Assembly: GCA_958510825.1 (NCBI GenBank)
Contig: OY294044.1
Location: 106,988,893-107,052,892, forward strand
Length of the DNA: 64,000 nt
Reading direction: 5' to 3'
DNA from: Brachypterus glaber
Taxonomy: Eukaryota; Arthropoda; Insecta; Coleoptera; Kateretidae
In this document: piece after piece, positions 30,112 through 40,311 of the stretch
Layout of the letters: every line of letters begins with the position of its first letter
Numbering within the stretch: the stretch's first letter is position 1
Made by a program: the position numbers and the translations under genes
Notes under the pieces: model-generated
Databases searched by the model: none
Told to the model about the DNA's origin: nothing
The model's input: only the letters and a program-made list of their open reading frames with translations

Positions 30112-31560
30112 GGAAACTTTTTTTACTACCCTACCCTGTATTGCAAATTATTTTATTTTGCAACGAAAATGCATATTATAGGTCTTTTGACTTGCATAAT
30201 TCATAAGAAATATTGTTTTTTTTTTCTTTTATTTGAAAAATTTTGATACACTTTTTTTTAAGTCCATCCGGAAACACTGAGCACATAAAGAACAAAAATG
30301 AACACAAAACTAAAAAATACTAATATTTACTTGTTCACAAATTTTATGGTAATTAATTATGTGGTAATTAACAAAACAATCATTAGAATCTTTTAGAACT
30401 CAGTGGCACGTTTTGGAATAAAAACCAACAAAAAAAAACGACTCCAGCTAATCTCAAAAGTGCGTGATATGATCAGCAATATTAGATACTGCCATCTATC
30501 AAAAGTTATTCTAAAAAGTTATTATTTAAGAATTCAGTTATCATTCGCAGCGTGATCTTTGTAAGGGACGGGTGTGACCGCTTCGGCGGATATATTCCAG
30601 CATCAGCATCGCAATCATAGATATGCACAGGACTTGATGAATTTTATTTTTTATTTTATGTAATGTCGTGAAAGTGTTCGTTTAATGGCGATTTCTCCCG
30701 TTAGATTAGACAGGGACAAAAGTTCTACCCAAAAAGGATAGAAGACATACATACACTCCCACTTCCACCCAACCAAACAAATTCTGTATTTGATCTTTGT
30801 TGAACAAATACAATATTTGCTTGGCCGGGCGAAAAGTGTATTTTTATTAAAGAAATTACTGGCGCCATCTAAATTTTAGTAGAATTATCTTATTCTACAG
30901 ATTCACATTAGCTATGTTCGTTCGTGACGCTCACTGCTACACTTTCCGGCCAACCAAATAAATACTGTATTTGTTGTATGAAAAACAAATACAGTATTTA
31001 TTTGGTTGGCTGGAAAGTGTAGCACAAATGAGATAGAGATAGGGTAGACGTCTTTTGTTTCATAATTCTAGTTGTAGAGAGCTCCATTGTAAAGTTTTAA
31101 GTTTAAGAGTCGTGATTATTAATATGTGATGTTAAAGTTAAATACAATGTATTTCGTTGTACACGTGGATATTTTTTTATGAATTTCAAAGAGATAATTT
31201 TTTTATTACATGTTTGTTTAACCTCGTACTATTCTACTTAATTAAGCATCCCCTAAGTCTAGGACTTGTGTGGGCTAGTAGTAGAGGGAACCACCGGCTT
31301 ATACTGACTTTCAAACCAGTTTTTTTGGGGAGTGTCCGCTTCACTTACGCCTTCGTCAAATTTCAATTATTAATTAACTGAAAAAGGCAAATCGGCGCCA
31401 GTGAGAATCGAACTCACGCTAGTTGTAGTAGACTTGTCAGGTACAGACGCGGTAGACCACTACACCAACTCTCCCATAAGTTGGCGTCTGCGCAAACATC
31501 ACTACAGAGTGAGACGGTTTTGCGTAGGCCGAAAATTATACTAGATCGATCTGGCCAACT
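30112..31560. repeat. 1,449 bp duplicated segment, unit 2
   Basis: Direct copy of 28657-30105 with the same length and few substitutions. It includes a second 73-74-codon mirrored frame inside the SINE that is not a gene. Confidence 0.95.
31205..31478 (-). mobile_element. tRNA-headed SINE, copy 3
   Basis: Copy 2 duplicated with unit 2. A box at 31456-31466 and B box at 31405-31415 on the minus strand are unchanged. Confidence 0.85.
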
Positions 31561-31728
31561 ACCTAAAGGGAAAAGCCATACTGGAATGGATTGGATTGGA
31601 ATTCAGGGATTTCCAAATGGGAACAATGTGCAATATAGGGTTAAGTCCAACCAAAAAACTAGGTAAAGACATGCTGATGTAAAGTGGTGTAAAATAGTAA
31701 ATAAAAAGTCATATTTTTTTTAGTGTAT

Positions 31729-31875
31729 TGCAGTCTGTGACCTGAATAGGACGTCGTTGTATGGCGCCGTCGCGACGCTTAACTCCCCTTTCTCATTTTC
31801 GCCTCCCAATCCTCCTCCTGCTCTTCCTCCAGGCTGCTGTCTTTTGTTTTCACTTCTTTTGTTTCTTAATATGGA
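31729..31875. other. GC-richer segment, possible exon (strand uncertain)
   Basis: About 110 bp (TCTGTGACCTGAATAGGACG, GCGCCGTCGCGACG, CCTCCTCCTGCTCTTCCTCC) stand out from an AT-rich background. On plus, a pyrimidine-rich run ending in TTGCAG precedes it and the frame reads CDLNRTSLYGAVATLNSPFS. On minus, an open frame reads GGENEKGELSVATAPYNDVL and then FRSQTAIH before a stop. TCTGTGACCTGARTA is shared with the candidate exon edge at 27022-27036. No decision on strand or gene. Confidence 0.2.
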
Positions 31876-33959
31876 GACGTGGTAATAATTATGCTCCAGA
31901 CTTATGAATTTATTGGCAAAAGGGTGAAAAATTATGTTGGTTTTAATATTTATTATGTTTAAAACAACGATATAAAAAGTCTTAAATTAAGGATTAGGTA
32001 GGTATTTTATTATAAGAGTCTAAGAGATGCACAGTGTTTCGTCTAGTGTATAGCTAGCTGGACAAAATTATTTTATTTGTTTTAATGGAGCTCTCTACAA
32101 CTAGAATTATGAAACAAAAGTCGTCTACCCTATCTCTATCTCATTTGTGCTACACTTTCCAGCCAACCAAATAAATACTGTATTTGTTTTTCAACAACAA
32201 ATACAGTATTTATTTGGTTGGCCGGAAAGTGTAGCACTGAGCGGCACGAACGAACATAGCTAATGTGAATCTGTAGAATAAGATAATTCTACTAAAATTT
32301 AGATGGCGCCAGTAATTTCTTTAATAAAAATAATATAGTTACACTTTTCGCCCCGCCAAGTAAATATTGTATTTATTCAACAAAGAACAAATACAGAATT
32401 TGTTGGGTTGGGTGGAAGTGGGAGTGTATGTATGTATTCTATCCTTTTTGGGTAGAACTTTTGTCCCTGTCTAATCTAACGGGAGAAATCGCCATTAAAC
32501 GTGAATATAGGGCATTACATCAAAGAAAAAAAAATAGCCTAACGCAGGTCTAGATTAAAAGTTGTGATCTAAAAATTAGAGATTAAAGAAATTTTCAAAA
32601 AAAAAATCAACAGTATTTTCAGTTACATATTTTAAGTATAACTACCCAACAAAAACTGTATTTTTTTACATAAATATAATAAACATACCTTGAATAAAAG
32701 ATTTCATCACTAAAACACTTTTCACTTCCACGAAAAATTTTGAGAGATGTTACCGAAACTGTGGCAAAATTGCAACTGTTACGAAATTGACCGCGACGCT
32801 TTGCTTATCACTTACCTTTAATCCAGGGAATTAGGGAATAATCCTGTAACCTTTATTTCTTGGAATTGGTACCTGGGAGGGGATGTTTAGTACCTGGTAG
32901 CGTTAGTTTCATGTAATTAGGTCATGCATTTTGTCTTCTAGACGAAACACAGTGACCATTTTTATTTCATTATTTGCTCCAAGCTGTATTCTATGTATGT
33001 TTTAAAGTACATTCAAATTAGGCTATTTGCAAATCGCCAGGTCCTGGATCGGGTTCCTTTGGATGCTAAAAGCCTCAAAAATTTGCTGAAAAGGGGTCCC
33101 CGAAAAATATATTTTTAACTTACCGAGTCGAACAAATTACATTTATTACATTTAGATTAGCCTATTTTCACAGTTTTACACAATTATTTAGTAGGCTAAT
33201 AGTTAAAAAAGACTTTATCTGACATATGTCTTCTTCTTCTTCTTCTTCAAAATGACCTTTTGGACACTAAATTAAAGTGACCCAAAAGGACTTAATGGTC
33301 TTGAACTCTCGTTCTTATTGACCAGGTACAAGTATTAGAGACTTGAAGCGAGTCTCTCTAATCGTTTCAACTAAATATATTTTCTTATTAACATAACCTC
33401 ACAAAAAAAACGTGGTTAACCCACAAAAGTACATCACAAACATAAAATATTTAATTTAAATCAATTTAAATATATAGAACGGTTTCATAGTATAGATAAT
33501 TTTCTTGACAATCCCATTTTCACATAAAATACTTGATGCGTAAAATAAACGTTGTTACCGATTTACAAATTCTAGCCGAAAGTATACATGTTGCCCATTC
33601 CACGGGTGGAACGCAACTCCTGACATATGTCGATACTAAAAACTCGTCTTTAATTTTCATTTAATCAAAATGTCATTTCATAAATTCTCATTTCTTTAAA
33701 AAATATATTTTAAAGGCACTTTAAAGACTGTTCTCACCCCTTGGCCCCAGAATTATTGTGTAAGTATTCTGTTTTTCAGAAAAAACTTTTTTATTTTCAA
33801 GGAAAAATAAATTTAAATTCTAATAAACATGTAGCAAAATACTATTGGAAGAAATAGGATCAATTATTAGGCATTAAAGGAAACCCTTTACTTTAAACCT
33901 GTTAAAAACACGTAATTTAATTTACTAACAAATTCATACATGCATGCAAATGAAAAAAA
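31876..33959. other. AT-rich spacer, no gene
   Basis: Holds the inverted third copy of the hairpin block (32085-32500), a CTT run (33229-33250), the 11 bp palindrome TGACATATGTC at 33219 and again at 33622, and a small stem near 33340-33365 (AGAGACT...AGTCTCT). No frame with a recognisable domain. Confidence 0.45.
32085..32500 (-). repeat. inverted partial third copy of the duplicated segment
   Basis: TGGAGCTCTCTACAACTAGA through GGGAGAAATCGCCATTAAAC is the reverse of about 29226-29632, including both hairpins. It is more diverged from units 1 and 2 than they are from each other, so it predates the tandem duplication. Confidence 0.85.
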
Positions 33960-35015
33960 AAACAGTAGAAAAATTATCAGTAGTAATATCATAAGTGCAT
34001 GTTGAATTATCGATAATTTTTTTACTGTATTAAAAAAATATTTTGCTTGGCAATTGTTTGAGTGCATTTTTCGTGTTACAAACTTTTTGACGAAAAATGC
34101 ACGAAAACCATTTCCTTAAGCAAAATGTTTTTTTATATACAGTAAAAAAATTATGTATAATCAACATGCACGAATGGTATTTTGAAAGACTATTTCACAA
34201 AAACAATAAGGAAGTATATAATTTTACAATGTTTTATGTTGTTTCATATTTAAATTAAAAATTTAAGAACTAAACAATATTACTTCACAACTATAATTAA
34301 AAATTTAAATCTCAAATTTGCCGCGCTTTTTAAAACCACGATGTTCACTTGTTCACGAATGTTGCCAAGTCTAAACTTTGCTTGAGGGATATTTTGTGCT
34401 TGAGATTATTCCAATAAAATAGTTGTTATCATATATTTTAGCATTTAAATAAAGATCATTGCTGTTTTTGTTTAAAAAGTTTAGTGTTTCCACCCGTAAA
34501 AAGACAATCTGCTATCGGTTTCTAATAATGTTTGGCAACGCGCAGTCATTTGATGTTTTGATTTCCGTAATTTAATAGAAGTAAATTATTTACTTCTTTA
34601 GTGCAAATATATTTTTAATAAATAAGTGTTTTTAGTGGCCTGTTTTTAATACCAAGATTTAATTAAATAAATTAAAATTTATGAATATCAGTGATTTAAA
34701 GCTTTTAAGATGGAAAGTGCATAAAATATAATATCTGAAATTAATTAGGGTTTATACCTAGGATGTTTTGGTAATAAAATAACCATTTATATTGCTTATC
34801 AATAAAAATAAATCAACTAAAGGTAAGCTTCACAAATTAAAAACATATTTTGCAAAAATATAACATTTATTAACTGTCAGTTTCTTGTTTCCATAGTAAC
34901 CAAGTGATAATTCCATTTGTGAAAAATTTATCAGATTCAATTTGATCTGATTGGTCAAGAAACTAAAAATGCAAGGTTTTGATTGGCCTATATATTGTTT
35001 GTGAAATAGTCTATA
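33960..35015 (+). repeat. dispersed repeat, copy 2 of 26085-26860
   Basis: Same order of blocks as copy 1, including the hairpin with TTTTGCTTGGCAATTGTTTG and the end ATATATTGTTTGTGAAATAG. About 250-300 bp extra DNA (34190-34640) is either an insertion here or a deletion in copy 1. Confidence 0.75.
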
Positions 35016-35276
35016 CAAATAACAAACTATTTGCTGAAATCAGTATACTTATTAAAATACTAGATTTATTATACACGGTATTTGCAGTATTTTGGCGCAA
35101 AATAAAGGGGATGATTCTACATCACAAAATATGAAAAACCAGCATAGGAAACGTAGGTCCGGAAACAAACGCTAAGATAGTTACGACCCTTTAAAATTAT
35201 ACTAAAAATAAAGCTTTAATTAATAACTCTGGTATATTTTGAGTTTAAGCGACGAGGGTTTGCATTTATACTAGTA

Positions 35277-35707
35277 TTACACGGAAAAAAAAAATTATAG
35301 CTAGGAGCGCTATAACACACATACCAAGCAAATTATAATCGCTTATTATATAAATACAAAGCTTTCTCTTACAATTATGGCAGTCAGTGTAAAAATTTAT
35401 ATGAAATACTTTAATTGTTTAGTGAATAATAAAATATAACAAATAGTATGGCATTTATAGCTTAAATAGATTTAATTATTGTCCGTGCTAATAATTTTTA
35501 TAATATAATAAAATTTCTGTAAATTTATAATAGTGCCTGTAATAAATATAATCGTGTCTGTAATATATATAATCGTTTCCAATTTATTTTTAACATTATT
35601 AGTTATTGTGTCCCTTATAATCTATAGCTTAAATCACTATAATTTGCCACTGTTACCAAATATCTTATAATGTATAGCGCAGAGCCCACTAATTTCTTTC
35701 CGTGTAA
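35277..35707 (+). mobile_element. TTACACGGAAA TIR element, copy 1 (TSD TA)
   Basis: 431 bp bounded by TTACACGGAAA and inverted TTTCCGTGTAA, with TA outside (35275-35276, 35708-35709). Internal text ATAGCTAGGAGCGCTATAAC and CGCAGAGCCCACTAATTTC matches the inverted copy at 45301-45723 throughout. No ORF. TA duplication suggests a Tc1/mariner-type derivative. Confidence 0.85.
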
Positions 35708-36151
35708 TAAGGGCAATTAGTTCATGTTAATTAATTTTTTTGAGCCTGTCCACAGGCGTGTCTAGACCGACAAAATGTGTGAAGCTTAACACATTTTTAC
35801 CCCAAAATGTTTATGTGTATTTTCTTTTGGATTTGTTGTAAAAAATATGGATTCCCTGAGTAAAAATACGTAAAAAATGTCAGTGTAACACTGTTGCTCC
35901 TACCTTTAAAATAATGAATCAAGTATTTTATAAGAAAATTCCTATTTAAGTAAATGGTAAAAAAATACAAAAATATGGGCCCATATACTACCTTCTCAAA
36001 TTGATAGATTGAAAAGAGGATACTTAGTAACCACTTACCGAATCCTACATAATAAATTTTCTGTGGATCTTACCAACCTCTTCCAATTAAATCACAACGT
36101 TCGTCTTAGAGGACACAGCCCAAAGCTGTCGCATGAGCAGTATCATTAGAT

Positions 36152-37062
36152 CATATATCGTCATCTAAAGGCTCTAACGGTCTAACTCCAAAACGTCATA
36201 TTTTTCAGGAGACGTAAAAAACGATTTAAAACTTAATTATAGCAATTTAGAACTTTTAAACTAGCTTGTTCACAGGTAAAAATGTTTGAAATGTGTTAAT
36301 GTATTTAAAACTTTTCATTGTTATCTATTTTATATAAATTATTTGAAAATTAAATTTTAACCACAGAATCTAAATTCACTAATGGTCTAACTCCAAGGGA
36401 AGATAAAAGAGGATACCTATCGTATTATATCGCGTAATATTATTACAAAAAAATTATATTTTTATGTTTAATTCTTCAAATTCTTTGCATTGTAAAATAG
36501 AGTTTCTTTCATGTACGCAACTGACAACTTTTTAGCTTTTTTTCTTCTCGATCAATGACAATCCATTTTCCATTAATTAATGTTTTTCCTTGGAATGGAA
36601 GGCCCTTTTCCCGATCTATTTTTTGCTTTTTTTTTCTCCATTCATTTTCATCGACGTCCGTCTTTTTACATCTTTTCCTTTTTTGACGCACTTCGAAAAC
36701 TTTTTCACTTTCACTTTCTGTATCGGAATATGGGACCAACATTATTAATGGCAATAATTATAATTATCATCAAACAGTAAATTAACAAATATTTGAAACG
36801 GGATCCCCTGTTGTCGAGAAATAGTTTGACATTAGTGACAGTTCTCATTTAATTGTTTTTTCACAATCATATGATGGAGTTAGACACTTAGCGACTTAAA
36901 ATATTTACATTTTTGCATTTTTTGAGGCTGATATTGGTTTAATGCAACTTTTTTTTTTTTGAAGTATGTTGGTAATTAGATAATGAAGCAAATTTGATAA
37001 AAATCTCATTTTTGAAAAATTTGGAGTTAGACAACTAGAGCCTTTAGTGGACGATATACATA
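36152..37062. mobile_element. TIR element with GTCTAACTCC motifs, encloses an ORF
   Basis: ATATCGTCATCTAAAGGCTC with TAACGGTCTAACTCCAAA at the left is matched inverted at 37020-37062 (TTTGGAGTTAGACAACTAGA, GCCTTTAGTGGACGATAT). The motif GGTCTAACTCC also appears at 36384, and its inverse GGAGTTAGAC at 36876, so two inward-facing copies lie at each side. The enclosed minus ORF is 36509-36754. TSD not identified. Confidence 0.65.
36509..36754 (-). CDS. 81-codon ORF with acidic start and basic core, inside a TIR element
   Basis: Reads MPLIMLVPYSDTESESEKVF, a basic stretch RQKRKRCKK, then NEWRKKKQKIDREKGLPFQG and a tail EEKKLKSCQLRT. The pattern of a charged start followed by a W-R-K-K-K-X-K motif, then G-X-P-[FY] and C-containing text, reminds me of an uncharacterised arthropod family usually seen as the N-terminus of larger proteins; this is memory of a pattern only. 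It lies centrally between TIRs and its composition is unlike the surrounding chance frames. Probably a truncated or small element-encoded protein, with no catalytic domain. Start chosen at the first ATG; the ATG four codons later (before LVPYSDTE) is equally possible. Confidence 0.45.
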   Translation of the reverse strand: MPLIMLVPYSDTESESEKVFEVRQKRKRCKKTDVDENEWRKKKQKIDREKGLPFQGKTLINGKWIVIDREEKKLKSCQLRT

Positions 37063-37286
37063 GATATGTCATTAATGTTGATTTGTTTTATGTAGAACAT
37101 ATACAAAGCCAATTGTAAACAAACCACTATAGCGGTGAGGTTGCGAGGAGGTGAAGTATAACATATTTGTCAACAAACCACTATAGCGATGGGTGGTGAC
37201 CAGAAGCGGGAAGGTGAAATCTACCTGGATATAGCAATGAAAATATTTCGGTTTGACGTGGACTCAAGGCGCATCTATGTATATAG

Positions 37287-37421
37287 TATCGTACTTCCTG
37301 CAGAAAATCATTTATTTCCAATCGAGTGTTCAATACTTGGAATTCCCTAACTGAAGACATAGTAAATGCTACTAGTATAAATTGTTTTAAAAACAGACTG
37401 GACAATTTTTTGTTAAATTAA
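37287..37421 (+). pseudogene. C-terminal remnant of a non-LTR retrotransposon ORF2 (CR1/Jockey-like)
   Basis: The plus frame reads RTSCRKSFISNRVFNTWNSL followed by TEDIVNATSINCFKNRLDNF and LLN before TAA. F-x-N-R-V-x-N-x-W-N-S-L and F-K-x-R-L-D are the standard C-terminal signature of CR1/Jockey-type ORF2 proteins. Upstream is not recognisable, so it is severely 5' truncated. Its 3' UTR is interrupted 14 bp after the stop by the fold-back at 37436-38285 and resumes at 38286 to the AAT tail at 38418-38449. Confidence 0.75.
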
Positions 37422-37435
37422 AAATGTGCACATTA

Positions 37436-38285
37436 CACGGTAAAAATAAATTACATTAAATTACATAGTCCGTAAATGGTAATATGTTGCCATAGACCAG
37501 AATGGTAAAAATTACATAGTCCATAATGGTAATATTTTGCATAGACCGGAACGGTAAAAATTACATAGTCCAGAATGGTAATATTTTGCATAGACCGGAA
37601 CGCTAAAAATTACATAGTCCAGAATGGTTTGGACTTGAAATTTGAAAAAAAATATTTACTACTTAGAAAATGTTGTTCCAAATTACAAATCTCTGTGTCA
37701 AAGCTTTTTTTAAATTTCGTAGCGTAAAGTTCATTTGGTTTAATAAACCAAACCATTTGCACCCTTAATACGAGTATAAACTGCTTACATCTTTCTTTAA
37801 AGATCTATTGGTTGATAAAGATCGTAATTTATAATGAATGTAAATTTTAGGCCACAAATAAAGCATTTAAATATAGTACATAAATAATATCTACCTTTTT
37901 TTTACACTTTTAACACTTTAACCTACCAGCATGCGTCGCTATCTCTCTAACAATAACAATATTAAACGGTCCGTCTCATGATGCGATGCCTTCTTGGTTA
38001 TTGTCCAAAGCGCACGCACGTCTTAAAATAACATAGCCCGACATACAAAAATCATGTAAAAATATGTAAATCAATGTAAATATATATTTTTACATTATTT
38101 TACATTCTTTTACATTCTTTTACATTCTTTTACATTCTTTTACATTATTTTACATTAGTTTACATTATTTTACATTCTTTTACATAAGTTCATGAATTAT
38201 GCCTAGTCCAGAATAGTAAATTTACTATTCCGTACTATGTAAATTTATGTATTTTTACATTATTTTACATGCAGTTTTTACAGTG
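37436..38285. mobile_element. fold-back element with CACKGTAAAAA ends and minisatellite arms (TSD TA)
   Basis: Ends CACGGTAAAAATAAATTACA and inverted CACTGTAAAAACTGCATGTA, flanked by TA (37434-37435, 38286-38287). The left part has four ~48 bp units with AATTACATAGTCCAGAATGG and GCATAGACCGGAAC. The right part has about twelve 10-11 bp TTTTACATTC units (38090-38185). AGTCCAGAATGGTA also returns near 38206. It interrupts a retrotransposon 3' UTR. No ORF. Confidence 0.8.
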
Positions 38286-38414
38286 TAGTGTTAAATATTA
38301 AATTTTAGTTTTAAGTTTTAGATATAAGATAGAGTTTACATTAGTTATATTATTATGTACTCGATCAACTTTTGTAATTTGAGTTTTATAGGTTTTAAAT
38401 AGCCTTAATCTTAT

Positions 38415-38451
<37 letters not shown>

Positions 38452-38456
38452 CACGA
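38286..38456 (+). mobile_element. 3' UTR and AAT tail of the retrotransposon fragment
   Basis: AT-rich 3' UTR with TAAATAGCCTTAATCTTATA just before an (AAT)n microsatellite (about 38418-38449), the usual 3' end of CR1-like elements. Together with 37287-37421 it is one 5'-truncated insertion. Confidence 0.6.
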
Positions 38457-38554
38457 TCGTACGAATTGCTCATAATGTAATAATTACGTGCCTGTGTAAA
38501 GAACGGGTTTCACGGCTTGTCGTATTATACTATTCACAGCGCCTGCGCTAGAAT

Positions 38555-38900
38555 GATTTAATACGGCAGTTTCAAATTTTTAAAAAAAATCAAAAATCGC
38601 CCTAGACAAAAAATTCTTAGATTTCATGAAAAAATAAGAAACTTTTTTTTTGAAATTTTATTTAATGTCCGTCTGCCCGTCCGTCCGATGTCACGAATAA
38701 ACTGATCGACTTGAAAATTTCCGGAAAGATCAAGTCCTACGAGGGAAAGGACCCTATTGTTTTTGAAAATAATCCCCCCAAAAAAGTTATGGGTGGTTAA
38801 ACTTTAAAAAAATCGAAAAAAACTGACAGAAAATTCCGATTAACGTAACTTTTTCAAATTACTTTTATTATAAAGATCAATTCTACCAATTTTGAAAGTA
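38555..38900 (-). repeat. dispersed repeat with GACGGACGG tract, copy 1
   Basis: On the minus strand: AGAACTTGAT-like text, TCGATC, then GACGGACGGGCAGACGGACA (38666-38685) and the end CTAGCGCAGGCGCTGTGAAT. Related copies on plus at 58160-58345 and 61660-61985 share GGAGTCGATCGGATTATTCG, TTCTTGAGTTATC and the A-rich tail. This type of text is common between insect genes; its origin is unknown to me. Confidence 0.6.
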
Positions 38901-39815
38901 ATTCCCCCAACAACAAAAAAAGTTATAGGGGCTATAAAAAAAATAAAAAAAAAACTATGAAAAAAAAAATTTTTTTTCGCTTTTTGCAAAAAGAAAACAA
39001 AGAAAAAAAAATGATTTTTTTGTTTTTTTTTTTTGAAAAATTTTTATTTTTTTTCATTTTTCAAAAAAAGATCTTATTAAAAAAAAATATATTTTTTATT
39101 TTGAATAAATATTTTTTTTCACAAAGAGAAAATTAAAAAATTGTTAAAAAACGTTTTAAAGTTTTTTTATTTTTTTTTTCAAGTATTTGGGAAAATGCAG
39201 TATACCATTTACTGTGAATAGTATATAATGGAATGCGTAGCATTACATATTTTTACGGCTTGTTCTTTTCGAAAGGTTGTAACTTAAACTTCCGCAGAAT
39301 CACTATTTTTAGTTAAATAGAAAATAGGTCAGAAGTGACTTGGTATTGTTCAGGGTTCACGCTGAAGCCCCGAATCAGCTGCACTTTCCAAATGCCAAAG
39401 TTAGCTTCTTCGACTGGTCGATATCGTCGCCTACTTTGGTCTTTTATTGCATAAAAATTGTTCAAAGAAAACCAGAGATAAAGCTGCATAATAGACGTTT
39501 CTAAATGGTCAATCATTACGAAGGCGTACAAGGGACATAATTATTATAAACTTTTTTTTAGTTATTATCACCGGTCAGATCGACGTATTTATTTACCAGG
39601 GGCAAGCAAAAATTAGAATTAAAAAAAACTGTTTTTCTAAACAAAATTAAAAAAAAATAATAAAATAAAAAAACAAATTTTTTTATAAAAAGTTCAAGTA
39701 ATTCACTATGTAAAAACAGCGTCGATGTGACGCTGTTCCCTGTAGGGCAAAAATGTTTTTTTTCGGAAAACGAAAAAAAAAAAAAAATTGAAAAAAAAAA
39801 ATTTATTTTTGTTTT
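38901..39815. other. homopolymer-rich and AT-rich DNA, no gene
   Basis: 38940-39180 is almost entirely A and T runs. 39300-39540 is slightly less biased but its 72-codon minus frame has no recognisable domain. Confidence 0.45.
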
Positions 39816-40311
39816 CTTCAAGCGTACTAAAATGTTCATATTTTATAACTGAACACACTAGTTAGAAGTGATCTCTTTTTTACAGTAAAAAAATGAGTTT
39901 ATTGTTGTACGCCGTAAAAAAAAGTTAGCAAAACCACCACTGGCGGTAGAATATATGGTTTATACACCTACAAATCTCTCCGAAATTGCAAATGCTACAT
40001 TAGACAAGTTACCATCGAAATCGCGAAAAGTGTACGATTTAGCCTACGAAAAAAATTTAAAATGAGCTAAGGAAGGTTTAAGTTTATTTCGAAAGGGTTT
40101 TATTGTCCTATTTTAATAAAAAAAAACATACTTTATTACTGAATAAATTAAATGGAAAAATTAATATTTAAAAAATAGTATGTTTCACTCAGAGGAAAAG
40201 GGCTTTTTATACTCGTCAGTACTTTCCGGACTCCGCTTCGCATCGTCCGTAAATTCTACACACTAGTTAAAAAAAGCTTCACTTTTCCTCTTAGTAAAAC
40301 AATATACTATT
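39816..40311 (+). repeat. dispersed repeat, copy 2 of 452-1060
   Basis: Same block order as copy 1. Its terminal fold-back (40174-40311) retains CTTTCCGGACTCCGCTTCGC at the centre, which is lost at 952-1060. Confidence 0.75.

Noticed and set aside
37181..37405. 74-codon minus-strand ORF
   Set aside because: Antisense shadow of the RT C-terminal remnant read on plus at 37287-37421.
37090..38290. Telomeric or centromeric satellite
   Set aside because: The TTTTACATTC and 48 bp arrays are short and confined within a TA-flanked element.
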